This document shows positions 36,300 to 44,682 of a stretch of 64,000 bases of DNA, in pieces. Where the stretch lies: positions 124,001 to 188,000 of the forward strand of contig NZ_FQZK01000013.1 in NCBI RefSeq assembly GCF_900141985.1, read 5' to 3'. This DNA is from Nocardiopsis flavescens. GTDB taxonomy: Bacteria > Actinomycetota > Actinomycetes > Streptosporangiales > Streptosporangiaceae. Position 1 is the first letter of the stretch; every line of letters begins with the position of its first letter. The translations under genes were made by a program, and so were the position numbers. A model generated the notes under the pieces. The model did not search any database. It was not told where the DNA came from and was given only the letters and a program-made list of their open reading frames with translations.

Positions 36300-37105
36300 C
36301 CGGTTCCGGCCGGAGCGTACGCCGTGTACCGGAACGCGGCGGTACGCCGACGGGTTCGAGGAGTCCCCGGCGGGCGGACCGCCTTCCCCCGCCCCTGCGG
36401 CCGGACGGCCGGCAAGGGACATCCCCGCGCCCCTGCCGCGACCCCGCGCCCCTTCCGCGACCCCGCGCCCCCTCCGGGACGGGGCCGCGATCGCGCCCCC
36501 TCCGCGACCGGGGTGCACCACGGCGTCCCGCGGCTCTTTTCCGCGCTCCTACCGCCGGGCCGCCACGCGGTCCGGGCCCGCTGCGGCCGAGCCCCGCCGT
36601 GCGCCTTTTCGGTCGTACCTGGCGGTATCGTGCACTTCACGGTCCAAACCCGGCCGGCCCTCACCTCCTCCGGGTACGCCCACCCGCCGGCTCCGCACGT
36701 CACGGGGGACGTGGGAGGCCAGGGTCGGACGTGAACGATGAGGGCCCGGTGGCCGGATTCGGCCAATTACGGTGTGAACTCATCGACACATCCGCGTGTC
36801 CACATGAACGGGGTTCCGGAAGGGCGGTCGAGCGCCCCCTCCGGGGTTTCGAAGACATGCCAGGTCAGGGGAAGGGGAGCGGGAACACCGTTGACCGCAC
36901 AGCGCGCCGTGTCCGCCGCCCACCGCCCGTACCCGGGTGGGCCGCGACCGTCACGATCAGTATCATCGCGTTCAGCGTCGACTTCGCGTACGTCGGCACC
37001 GCCGCCCGGTGACAGCCCGGGCCGCGTCCCGCCGCGGTCCCCGACCACTGTTCACCGCCACCCGAACACGAACAGGCCCACCCTTCCCATGCCTTCGGAG
37101 GCACC
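36300..37105. other. Gene-free region with short tandem repeats
   Basis: About 800 bases without a convincing gene. At 36423-36510 three to four imperfect copies of a 19-base unit (around GCGCCCCTTCCGCGACCCC) occur in tandem. A short frame from 36858 to 37013 (+) could encode a 51-residue peptide ending in a hydrophobic stretch (ATVTISIIAFSVDFAYVGTA), but it has only weak support. The last part must contain the promoter of the next gene, whose SD is GGAGG at 37097-37101. Confidence 0.45.
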
Positions 37106-38548
37106 ATGAGCCGGGCGTCCCGTCCGGGGCATCCCCGGCCCACCGCCGTCATCGCCATCGCCCCGGACGAACGCAGCGCCGAGATCGTCATCGAGGGGCA
37201 GCGCCAGGTCGTCACCGGCAGTGTCCCCAAGGAGACCCGGCGCGCCGCGCTGGACGTCGCCACCGGCTACGCCGCCAGGATCGGCCAGCCGGTGCTCATC
37301 GACGCCCGCGACAGCAACGGCTACTGGAACCTGGTCGCCACCCCCGACGGCGTCGTGCAGGCCGCCGACCGGATCCCGCCGACCTCCGCCCCCGCCCCGG
37401 CCGCGGCACAGCCCCCGGTCCCCACCGGCCGGTCCGACCGCGGCAGGCGCGGCCTGCTCATCGCGGGCGCGGCCGTGCTCGCCGTGGTGCTCCTGGGCGG
37501 AGCCGGGATCACCGTCTGGAACCTGCTCCCGGGTGACGACCCCGCCGCGCAGACCACTACGACCGAGGCGCAGGTGCTGGGCCACCCGGCCCCGCCCGGG
37601 TACGCCGACACCGTGGAGTTCGCCGAGGCGCTCGCCCCCGGCAGCCAGCCCGGCGTCTCCCGGGACGGCGAACTCCTGGCCTTCATGGGCCCCGACGAGC
37701 GTCTCACCCTGTTCGACGCCTCGGGTGAGCGCCTGTGGTCGGCCGCCCTCCCGGCCGCCGCCGCCGAGTTCCTGGGCCCGCCCCGCTTCGTCGACTACGA
37801 CGGCGCGCGGGCCGTGGTCATGGAGACCACCGGCACCCTCTGGTTCTGGCCGGTCGAGGGGGGCGAGCACACCAGCATCACCCTGCCCGAGGACGCCTCC
37901 ACCCAGTACGTGGGCTCCTCCGCGCTGGTCCGCAGCGGTGACGACGCCCTCGTCCCGACCGGCGGCGAACTGGAGCCGGTCGAGGTCGACGGCGGGGCCG
38001 CCCCGATGCTGGCCGAGGGCACGGAGGTCCTCACCGCGGTCCGCACCGGCGCGTGGACCTGGGTCGACACCGCCGGTGAGGCCACCGAGGTCAGCGCCGT
38101 CCGGCCGGACAACGCCGGCGACATGGACTCCGTGGTCACCGCCCTGCGCGAGTACGTGGTCATCCGCTGGGAGCCGCTGCGCGGCGAGGGGGCCGTGCTG
38201 GCCTTCCACGACAGCCGCGACGGCACCGTCGTGGGCGCCGCCGAGATCGACCCGGACGACCTGGAGGACGTGCGCCACCGCTCCGGGCCCATCGGCACCG
38301 GGATCGTCTCCTACGGTCCGGTCGTGCTGGACCCCGAGACCGGCGGCACCGCCGTCGTCCCCGGCTTCGAACCCCAGATGGCGGTGGGCTCCACCGTGTT
38401 CGGCCAGCTCGGCGGTGCGTCGGCGGCGGTCGACGCCGCCGGCGAGGTCCGCCGGCCGGATCCCGCATCGGCCCAGCCCGCCGGCCTCCTCGGCGCCAAC
38501 GCCATCGTGGTCCACGAGGACCACCTCTATGCCATCCCCTCTCAGTAG
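37106..38548 (+). CDS. Single-pass membrane protein with extracytoplasmic beta-propeller-like domain
   Basis: A 480-residue protein I cannot name. A small cytoplasmic N-terminal domain (residues 1-95: TAVIAIAPDERSAEIVIEGQ) is followed by a Pro/Ala linker, one membrane helix near residues 115-137 (LLIAGAAVLAVVLLGGAGIT) and a 340-residue outer domain with repeated Trp-containing strands (LFDASGERLWSAALP, LWFWPVEGGEHTSI, GAWTWVDTAGEATEV), suggesting a PQQ-like propeller. GGAGG is six bases before the ATG. The LPXTG gene follows 29 bases later, so both are probably in one operon acting at the cell surface. Confidence 0.65.
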   Translation: MSRASRPGHPRPTAVIAIAPDERSAEIVIEGQRQVVTGSVPKETRRAALDVATGYAARIGQPVLIDARDSNGYWNLVATPDGVVQAADRIPPTSAPAPAAAQPPVPTGRSDRGRRGLLIAGAAVLAVVLLGGAGITVWNLLPGDDPAAQTTTTEAQVLGHPAPPGYADTVEFAEALAPGSQPGVSRDGELLAFMGPDERLTLFDASGERLWSAALPAAAAEFLGPPRFVDYDGARAVVMETTGTLWFWPVEGGEHTSITLPEDASTQYVGSSALVRSGDDALVPTGGELEPVEVDGGAAPMLAEGTEVLTAVRTGAWTWVDTAGEATEVSAVRPDNAGDMDSVVTALREYVVIRWEPLRGEGAVLAFHDSRDGTVVGAAEIDPDDLEDVRHRSGPIGTGIVSYGPVVLDPETGGTAVVPGFEPQMAVGSTVFGQLGGASAAVDAAGEVRRPDPASAQPAGLLGANAIVVHEDHLYAIPSQ

Positions 38549-38577
38549 TACCCCCGAGAAAAGAAGAAAGGAGTGGG

Positions 38578-39336
38578 ATGTCCCCCAAGAAGCGGGCACT
38601 GACCGTGACTGCGGCCGGTCTGTTCATGGCCGGGTTCTCCGTCGGTCCGGCGTACGCCGAGACCGTCGAGGAGACCGCCCCCGAGGCCGCGACTGACGTG
38701 GCTCAGGAGGTCCCCCAGCTCGAAGTTGAGCTTCCTATCGACCTTGGCCTCACCGTCGAGACCCCGATCGTTCACGTGGAAGTTCAGCCCAGCGACAACC
38801 CGCCGGCTCCGGACCCCGGTGACGACGGGGGCGACCCCGGTGACGGTGGCGGTGACGACGGCGGCGACCCCGGTGACGGCGGCGGCGACGACGGCGGCGA
38901 CCCCGGTGACCCGGGCGGCGAGGACCCGGGCGGTGAAGACCCCGGTGGCGAGGACCCGGGCGGTGAAGACCCCGGTGGTGAAGACCCCGGTGGCGAGGAC
39001 CCGGGTGGCGAGGACCCGGGCGGTGAAGACCCCGGTGGCGAGGACCCGGGCGGCGAGGACCCGGGTGGCGAGAACCCCGGCGGGGAGAACCCCGACCCGG
39101 GTGAGGGCGGCGAGCCCGGTGGCGACGGTGACGAGAGCCAGGCTCCCGGCACCTCCGTCCCCGGCGGCAGCACCCCCGTGACCGCCGGAACCTCCGGTAC
39201 CAGCGGGACCACGCCGACCCTGCCGACCACCGGTGTCGACATGGAGGGCTTCGTCCTCGGCGGTGCCATCGTCACGGGCATCGGCGCCCTCGCCCTCTGG
39301 GCGGGCGCGCGTCGTCCGTCCCCGGTGATGGAGTAA
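38578..39336 (+). CDS. LPXTG-anchored cell-wall protein with GGE(D/N)P repeats
   Basis: A 252-residue secreted protein. A signal peptide (LTVTAAGLFMAGFSVGPAYA, cut before residue 28) leads to a 60-residue acidic segment, then Asp/Gly repeats and twelve GGE(D/N)P pentapeptides (residues 113-172). A Thr/Ser/Gly spacer ends in LPTTG (215-219), followed by a hydrophobic stretch (GFVLGGAIVTGIGALALWAG) and an Arg-containing tail, the complete sortase signal. It is thus predicted to be linked to peptidoglycan. AAAGGAG precedes the ATG. No sortase gene is in the window. The repeat may span the wall or bind cations. Confidence 0.85.
   Translation: MSPKKRALTVTAAGLFMAGFSVGPAYAETVEETAPEAATDVAQEVPQLEVELPIDLGLTVETPIVHVEVQPSDNPPAPDPGDDGGDPGDGGGDDGGDPGDGGGDDGGDPGDPGGEDPGGEDPGGEDPGGEDPGGEDPGGEDPGGEDPGGEDPGGEDPGGEDPGGENPGGENPDPGEGGEPGGDGDESQAPGTSVPGGSTPVTAGTSGTSGTTPTLPTTGVDMEGFVLGGAIVTGIGALALWAGARRPSPVME
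38914..39093 (+). repeat. Twelve tandem 15-bp units within the LPXTG gene
   Basis: Ten units encode GGEDP and the last two GGENP. Units differ mainly at third codon positions (GGC/GGT, GAG/GAA, CCG/CCC), so the array has been retained or converted with selection on the protein. Upstream, a 33-base unit encoding DDGGDPGDGGG is repeated two and a half times from about 38821. Copy number may vary between strains. Confidence 0.85.
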
Positions 39337-39406
39337 CGAAGCGGGACACCGCGGCGGGACGGCACACCCCGCCGGTCGCGGCCTCCGGGCCGCGGGCCGT
39401 GTGCAA

Positions 39407-39438
39407 GGGCCCCCGAACGCTCCGGCGTCCGGGGGCCC
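39407..39438. terminator. Bidirectional terminator between LPXTG and MFS genes
   Basis: GGGCCCCCG and CGGGGGCCC arms flank a 14-base loop between two convergent stops, 71 bases after the LPXTG gene; outer bases (CAAG/CTTG) can pair further with a bulge. Confidence 0.65.
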
Positions 39439-39496
39439 GCCCCTTGTGCCGCGGCCCCGCTCCCGCCCGGCCCGCGGACACGGGGCCGCCGCCCTG

Positions 39497-40690
39497 TCAG
39501 GCGCGCGGGCGCAGCGCGGGCGCCAGCAGGAAGGCACCCACCCCGGCCGCGGCGATCACCCACAGCGCGGTTCCCAGCGCCGTCGCGTCCGCGATCAGCC
39601 CCACCGCCGGCGGGAACGCCAGGAAGCCCGCGCGTCCCAGCCACCCCACGACGGTCACCCCGTCGCCGGTGCGCACCCCGGGCACGTTCCCGGCGGCCGC
39701 CAGGGTCAGCGGGAACAGCGTGGAGACCCCCAGGCCCATCACGCCGAACCCGATGACGGTCGTGGCCTGGTGCGGCACCGCCAGCGCCAGCGCGACCCCG
39801 CCCGCCGCCAGCAGGCCGCAGGCCCGCCCGACGCCGACGGCGCCGAACCGGTCGGTCACCCGGTCGCCGAGCAGTCGGCCGACCACCATCATCGCCTGGC
39901 AGGCCACGAACGGCATCGCCGCCAGGAACAGCGCCGCGTCCAGCTCGTCGGCCATGTACACGGCGCCCCACGACGCCGCGGAGTCCTCGATACCCCCGGC
40001 CAGCATCAGCAGCACGCCCAGCAGGACCAGCAGCAGCACCGCCCGCCCGGGCATGCGCGGGCGCCGCCCGTCCTCCTCGTGGGCGCCGTCGGCCCGCTCG
40101 CTGTCCTCCGGACCGGGCAGGAGCATCCGGGCCACCGTCAGGTTCACCGCCACCAGCACCAGGGCCGTGCCGCCCAGGTGCCACAGGATCGGCACCCCGG
40201 CCCCGGCCATGACCGCGCCGAGCAGGCCGCCGGAGACCGCCGCCAGACTCCAGACCGCGTGGAACGTGTTGATGATGGTCCGCCCGTACCGGCGCTGGAC
40301 CCGCAGACCGTGCGAGTTCTGCGCCGAGTCCGTCCAGGCGTCGGCGCAGCCCATGACGAACAGGGCGCCCGCCAGCGCCCACCAGTTCTGCGCCAGCGCG
40401 ATGAAGGGGAGCGCTCCCAGCGACAGCAGGCTGGTCCCCACCGCGGTGGGCCCGCTGCCGAACCTGTGAATCAGCGGCCCGGCGAGCATCCCCGTGAGGA
40501 TCGCGCCGGTCGGCATCGCCGCGATCGCCAGTCCCAGCTCCGCGTTGCTCAGCCCCAGGCCGGTCTTGATCGCCGGGAGCCAGGGGACCGCGTTGGTGTA
40601 CGTGAACCCGTTGACGAAGAAGAGGGTGGAGACCGCGATCCGGGCCCGGCGGGCCTGCGCGGGGGGAGCTGTGGTCTTCGGACTGTTCAT
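39497..40690 (-). CDS. MFS transporter
   Basis: A 397-residue major facilitator with about twelve hydrophobic segments. The start VSTLFFVNGFTYTNAVPWLP and the loop LAGPLIHRFGSGPTAVG match MFS sugar/small-molecule exporters; a charged central loop (GPEDSERADGAHEEDGRRPR) separates the halves; the second half has ASWGAVYMADELDA. GGGAGACCC precedes the ATG. It resembles fucose-permease-like or FsrF-type members, but the substrate cannot be told. It is isolated between a terminator and a 307-base gap (40691-40997) that holds no recognisable gene. Confidence 0.82.
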   Translation of the reverse strand: MNSPKTTAPPAQARRARIAVSTLFFVNGFTYTNAVPWLPAIKTGLGLSNAELGLAIAAMPTGAILTGMLAGPLIHRFGSGPTAVGTSLLSLGALPFIALAQNWWALAGALFVMGCADAWTDSAQNSHGLRVQRRYGRTIINTFHAVWSLAAVSGGLLGAVMAGAGVPILWHLGGTALVLVAVNLTVARMLLPGPEDSERADGAHEEDGRRPRMPGRAVLLLVLLGVLLMLAGGIEDSAASWGAVYMADELDAALFLAAMPFVACQAMMVVGRLLGDRVTDRFGAVGVGRACGLLAAGGVALALAVPHQATTVIGFGVMGLGVSTLFPLTLAAAGNVPGVRTGDGVTVVGWLGRAGFLAFPPAVGLIADATALGTALWVIAAAGVGAFLLAPALRPRA

Positions 40691-40997
40691 GGGTCTCCCA
40701 CGGACGGCTGTTCGGTGCCTGCGGATGGTACCGACTCCGGTCCGTGCCCGGCCATGCGATTCCCGGCTCCCGCGATCGCCGGTCCGCCGGGCTTGCCATT
40801 CGCCGCCGTCCGGATTTACATAGGGGTTCCGCTCTGTGACCGCGACGCCCCCCGACGACCGCCCACGACCCCACCCGGTCACCGCCGAACCCGGCCCCGC
40901 CCCCGGCGACCCGCTCGCGCGCGGGGCACGGCGCCCCGCGCCGCCTCCCTCGCCCCGGCCCCCGCACCCGCGGCGGCCGGGCGGAACGGAAGAGCCC

Positions 40998-41558
40998 ATG
41001 ATCGATAAGCGCGCGCTGCGAGACGAGCCCACCCTCACCGGAAAGCACGTGCGCCTGGTGCCCCTGGGCCCCGAGCACACGGACGCGTACTTCGCGGCGG
41101 GTCTGGACGAGGAGATCCGAAGACTCACCGGGACCCACCACCACCTCACCTACGCCGAGGCCAGGGACTGGTGCGCGCGCCGCCCGCGGCGCCCCGACCG
41201 GCTGGACCTGGCCATCACCGACCCCCGCGACGGCCGCTTCCTGGGCGAGCTGTCGCTGTACTCGGTGGTCCCCGAGAACGAGAGCGCCGGGTACCGGATC
41301 GCCCTGTCCGCCCTGGCGTTCACCGGGCGCGGCCTGGGCCGGGAGGCCACACGGATGGTGCTGGAGTACGCCTTCGAGCAGGTGGGGCTGCACCGGGTGT
41401 GGCTGTACGTCTACGCCTTCAACATGAGGGCCATCGCGGTGTACCGCTCCTGCGGATTCTCGGTCGAGGGGCGGCTGCGCGACTCCCTGCTCTGGGAGGG
41501 GCGCCGCCACGACGCGCTGCTCATGGCGGTGCTGAGGAACGGCGCCCGCAGGTCCTGA
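40998..41558 (+). CDS. GNAT-family N-acetyltransferase (RimJ/RimL type)
   Basis: A 186-residue acetyltransferase. It begins with the RimJ/L pattern LTGKHVRLVPLGPEHTDAYF, has AGYRIALSALAFTGRGLGRE, where GRGLGRE is the acetyl-CoA pyrophosphate loop, and ends RAIAVYRSCGFSVEGRLRDS followed by LLWEGRRHDALLMAVL. The substrate may be a protein N-terminus or a small amine. GGAAGAG is six bases before the ATG. It stands between unrelated genes, so context gives no hint. Confidence 0.88.
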   Translation: MIDKRALRDEPTLTGKHVRLVPLGPEHTDAYFAAGLDEEIRRLTGTHHHLTYAEARDWCARRPRRPDRLDLAITDPRDGRFLGELSLYSVVPENESAGYRIALSALAFTGRGLGREATRMVLEYAFEQVGLHRVWLYVYAFNMRAIAVYRSCGFSVEGRLRDSLLWEGRRHDALLMAVLRNGARRS

Positions 41559-41693
41559 GCCGGGGGTTTTGACCGCGGCCGGGGTTGCAACCTCCGCCTC
41601 CCGGGGTATGTCCGGTACCACTTTTCCATCGGCTCCCTTCGGGACGGCGAGAGGCGAGAGGAGCGGCGCCCCAGCCCGGCGCCGGTACTGCCC

Positions 41694-43001
41694 ATGAATC
41701 CGGTACCCGTGTCCCTGCCCTTCACCGACCGCTCCGAGGCGGGCCGCCGCCTCGCGGAGCGGGTCCGTCCCCACGCCGTCGACGACCCCCTGGTGCTGGC
41801 CCTGCCGCGGGGCGGTGTCCCGGTCGGGGCGGAGCTGGCCCGCCGCCTCGACGCCGACTTCGACGTCCTGGTCGTCCGCAAGATCGGCCTGCCGGGCCGG
41901 CCCGAACTCGGGGTCGGCGCGATCGCCGAGGACGGCCGCGTCCTCTTCGACGACCTCGCGCTGGCCCGGATGCGGGTGCCCCGCCAGGCCCTGTCCGGGA
42001 CCGTGGACGCCGAGCGCGCCGAACTCGACCGCCGCCGGCGGGTGTACCGGGGGGAGCGCCCGCCCCCGCGGATCGCCGGGCGCGACTGCGTGGTCGTCGA
42101 CGACGGGGTGGCCACCGGCGGCACCGCCCGCGCCGCCCTGCGCATGGTCCGCCAGGCCGGTCCGGCCCAGCTGGTGCTGGCCGTCCCGGTGGCCTCCAGG
42201 GAGGCGATCGCGATGCTCGGGGAGGAGGCCGACGCCGTGGTGGTGCTGGGCGTCCCCGACAACTTCCGCGCGGTGGGGGAGTGGTACCGCGACTTCGACC
42301 AGCTCTCCGACGGCCACGTCACCGCCATCATGTCGGAGGTGGGGCGCAGCCACAGCAGGCCGGGCACGGCCCGGGGCGTGCGGGTGCGTGCGGGCGACGT
42401 CTACCTCGACGGGGACCTCACCCTCCCGGCGGTCCTGCGCGGCGCCGCGGTGCTGGCGTTCGGGGAGGCGCGCGGGGATCCGCGCTGGCGGGCGATCGCC
42501 TCGGTGCTGCAGAGGTCGGGGTACGCGACCCTCATGCTGGACCTGCTGGTGGGCGACGAGCGCTCCTCGGTGGGCGGCGGCGCCGCCACGGAGGTGCTGG
42601 GCGAACGGCTGAGTTCGGCCGTCACCTGGCTGCGCCGGGCCACCGATGCCGCGAGCGAGCCGGTGGGCGTGCTGGGCTCGGGGGCGGCCGCCCCGGCGGC
42701 GCTGGTGACCGCCGCGCGGCGGCCCGGCGACGTGGCCGGGGTGGTGGTGCACGGCGGCCGGATCGACCTGGCCGAGCCGGCCCTGCCCGAGGTCCGGGCC
42801 CCGGTCCTGGTGCTCCTGGAGAGCCGGGACTCGTTCGTGCGCGAACTGGGGGAGTGGGCGCGGGGGCGGATGGGCGGGCCCACCGACCTCAAGGTGATGT
42901 CGGGCGCGGAGGAACTGCTGCGGGGCGCCAAGGAGTGGCGCCGGGTGGCGGTGGAGACCCAGGACTGGTTCGACCGGTACCTGCCGCGCCGCGGAGGCTG
43001 A
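41694..43001 (+). CDS. Phosphoribosyltransferase fused to a degenerate alpha/beta hydrolase domain
   Basis: A 435-residue two-domain protein. Residues 1-220 are a type I phosphoribosyltransferase: LVLALPRGGVPVGAELAR at 34-51 and the PRPP loop VVVDDGVATGGTARAA near 133-148. Residues 235-432 follow the dienelactone-hydrolase pattern (GEARGDPRWRAIASVLQRSG, LMLDLL), but the nucleophile motif reads LGSGAAAPAAL, lacking the Ser expected in GxSxG, and the usual C-terminal His (HLFEEPG) is replaced by GAEELLRGAKE. The fusion is known in actinobacteria, usually with an intact triad. The hydrolase half is therefore probably catalytically dead here. Ribosome binding site weak. Confidence 0.82.
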   Translation: MNPVPVSLPFTDRSEAGRRLAERVRPHAVDDPLVLALPRGGVPVGAELARRLDADFDVLVVRKIGLPGRPELGVGAIAEDGRVLFDDLALARMRVPRQALSGTVDAERAELDRRRRVYRGERPPPRIAGRDCVVVDDGVATGGTARAALRMVRQAGPAQLVLAVPVASREAIAMLGEEADAVVVLGVPDNFRAVGEWYRDFDQLSDGHVTAIMSEVGRSHSRPGTARGVRVRAGDVYLDGDLTLPAVLRGAAVLAFGEARGDPRWRAIASVLQRSGYATLMLDLLVGDERSSVGGGAATEVLGERLSSAVTWLRRATDAASEPVGVLGSGAAAPAALVTAARRPGDVAGVVVHGGRIDLAEPALPEVRAPVLVLLESRDSFVRELGEWARGRMGGPTDLKVMSGAEELLRGAKEWRRVAVETQDWFDRYLPRRGG

Positions 43002-43038
43002 GCCCCCGCGGGGGCCGTCTCCGGTCCGGGAAACGAAG

Positions 43039-43080
43039 AACCCGCGTCGCCGCCGGCTTCGTGCCGGGGCGACGCGGGTT
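43039..43080. terminator. Bidirectional terminator before whiB
   Basis: A 13-bp perfect stem (43039-43051 with 43068-43080) with an inner CCGGC/GCCGG stem in the loop lies between the phosphoribosyltransferase fusion gene and whiB, which converge. Confidence 0.8.
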
Positions 43081-43134
43081 TCGCACGGGGCCGGGGCCGC
43101 CGAGGAGAGGAGAGTCGACCGGGGGTGCCCGGAA

Positions 43135-43434
43135 TCAGGCGGCGTTGGCGCGACGCATACGACGACGGCGCTCAGAGGCGCGCTCGTCCTCGTTCAGGCC
43201 GCCCCAGGTCCCGTACTTCTCCGGACGCGAGATCGCGTAGTCCAGGCAGTCGGTTCGAACCGGGCAGGCCGCACAGATCTCCTTGGCCTTGCGCTCGCGG
43301 ATCTCCCGCTCCGGCTGGCGCTCGCCATCCGGGCCGAAGAAGAGCACAAGGTCCTCGCCCCGGCACGCGGCGGCATCCTGCCACCCCCAGCTCGGGCGGG
43401 GGCGCAGCGCGGCCTGCCGACGTACCTGAGACAT
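43135..43434 (-). CDS. WhiB-family iron-sulfur regulator
   Basis: A 99-residue Wbl protein. Four cysteines ligate a 4Fe-4S cluster: Cys24 in AACRGED, and Cys54, Cys57 and Cys63 in CAACPVRTDC. The turn YGTWGG follows (residues 74-79) and a basic tail RRRRMRRANAA ends the protein. Wbl proteins partner with the main sigma factor and control development, redox or drug responses in actinomycetes only. Which of the Wbl groups it belongs to is unclear. A gene-free region of about 700 bases upstream suggests a long or complex promoter. Confidence 0.93.
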   Translation of the reverse strand: MSQVRRQAALRPRPSWGWQDAAACRGEDLVLFFGPDGERQPEREIRERKAKEICAACPVRTDCLDYAISRPEKYGTWGGLNEDERASERRRRMRRANAA

Positions 43435-44151
43435 GCTTGAACCACCTCTACTGAAATCACTAGTAAGCTGTCGTAAAAAGCTTCAGTCACCTAAAAGTCG
43501 GTCATGCGGCGTGAGCGACCCCGCACGACGCAAACGCCGAACGGTACAGGCGATGTTCCCCGGTGTGGCTGAGACCACGAGGAGCACGCGACCATCGGCG
43601 ATACGCCGACTGCGGGTGTGCTCTCACGCGAACGGCTCTCGGAGGCGGTGACAGGCCATCCGTCCGAGCCGGTACGTAATCATGCCATCCCCACTCCCGA
43701 TCGTGCACGGGGGGTGGGGAAATTACTCGCCCAACCGTTACCGAAAACTGGTGCCTAGCGGCTGGTCTCCGGTCGTTTGTCCGAGTTCGTCGCTTATTGC
43801 AAGAACAGGCGTCTTGTGAAGGACACAGCACATCGTATGGGGCGATGTCCCTCCTGCCTAGGGGCTTCCCTTGATACGCCGATCACATTGCGGACACGAC
43901 ACGTCACCGCGATTGGGTGCGACCGTATGTCCTCACCGTGCGTCGCCGCCACCGCCGGGACGGCCGCCCGCGGGGCGGGTGCCGCCCCGCGATGACCCGC
44001 CGCCCCACCGTCCGGCGCCCCTAGGGGAAGGACCAGGGGCGCGCAGGGGGAACCGGGTCGTGGTGCGCGGGCGTCACACGCGATAGAAATCGAGGTACGC
44101 CCCGACGCGGGGCGCCCCTCCCCGCACCACCACCAAGGAGTTCGACTGGCC
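43435..44151. other. Long regulatory region between divergent whiB and yccF-like genes
   Basis: About 717 bases without a gene. The first 300 bases, upstream of whiB, are AT-richer than the window (for example CTGTCGTAAAAAGCTTCAG at 43469-43487 and GGGGAAATTACTCGCC near 43719) and should hold the whiB promoter or promoters. From 43950 onward it is GC-rich and leads to AAGGAG (44131-44136) before the YccF start. No small RNA could be proven. Confidence 0.45.
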
Positions 44152-44559
44152 GTGGCCCTCCTACGGTTCATCCTCAACATCATCTGGCTCTTCGTCGCGG
44201 GCTTCTGGCTCGCGGTGGGCTACGCCTTCGCCGGGATCATCTGCTTCATCCTCATCGTGACGATCCCCTTCGGCGTCGCCTCCTTCCGGATGGCCGGATA
44301 CGCCCTGTGGCCCTTCGGCCGCGAACTCGTGCGCAGGCCCGGTGCGGGAACGGGCAGCACCGTCCTCAACGTGATCTGGGTGATCATCGCCGGCTGGTGG
44401 CTCACCCTCGGGCACATCGCCACCGCCATCGGCCTCGCCGTCACCATCATCGGCATCCCCATGGCCTGGGCGTCGATCAAGATGATCCCGGTCGCGCTCG
44501 CCCCCTTCGGCAATGAGATCGTCGAAAGCGGCCGTCCGCGGGAACCCTGGCAGTTCTGA
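44152..44559 (+). CDS. YccF domain-containing membrane protein
   Basis: A 135-residue protein with two repeated YccF units, each of a hydrophobic helix pair: NIIWLFVAGFWLAVGYAFAG then IPFGVASFRMAGYALWPFGR, and NVIWVIIAGWWLTLGHIATA then IPMAWASIKMIPVALAPFGN. The duplication and the PFG ends are diagnostic. The function of YccF is unknown; it is an inner-membrane protein. AAGGAG lies 15 bases before the GTG, a long spacing, so an alternative start may be used. It precedes the AI-2E gene by 123 bases. Confidence 0.88.
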   Translation: MALLRFILNIIWLFVAGFWLAVGYAFAGIICFILIVTIPFGVASFRMAGYALWPFGRELVRRPGAGTGSTVLNVIWVIIAGWWLTLGHIATAIGLAVTIIGIPMAWASIKMIPVALAPFGNEIVESGRPREPWQF

Positions 44560-44682
44560 CGCCGTTCTCACGCCGACGGGTGCGAACCCCCCATCCCCCG
44601 GACGCATCATCTTCAACAGAACTTCCGCGTACCCCTTCCACCCCGGGAAGGGGGCGCGCCCAGCAGTGAGAATGGAGTCGAT

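Noticed and set aside
36858..37013. Possible 51-residue peptide with a hydrophobic end
   Set aside because: Weak start context and no homology that I recognise; mentioned only within the region entry.
38821..39093. Regular repeats that could suggest a CRISPR array
   Set aside because: The units are contiguous 15-bp and 33-bp coding repeats in one reading frame, without spacers.
38784..42752. A 1322-codon minus-strand frame
   Set aside because: It is antisense of the GGEDP repeats and of the phosphoribosyltransferase fusion and out of frame with the MFS gene; no protein-like pattern.
43248..43262. CGGTTCGAACCGG, resembling a tRNA T-loop
   Set aside because: It lies inside whiB at the codons for CPVRTDC, and no acceptor, D or anticodon stems surround it.
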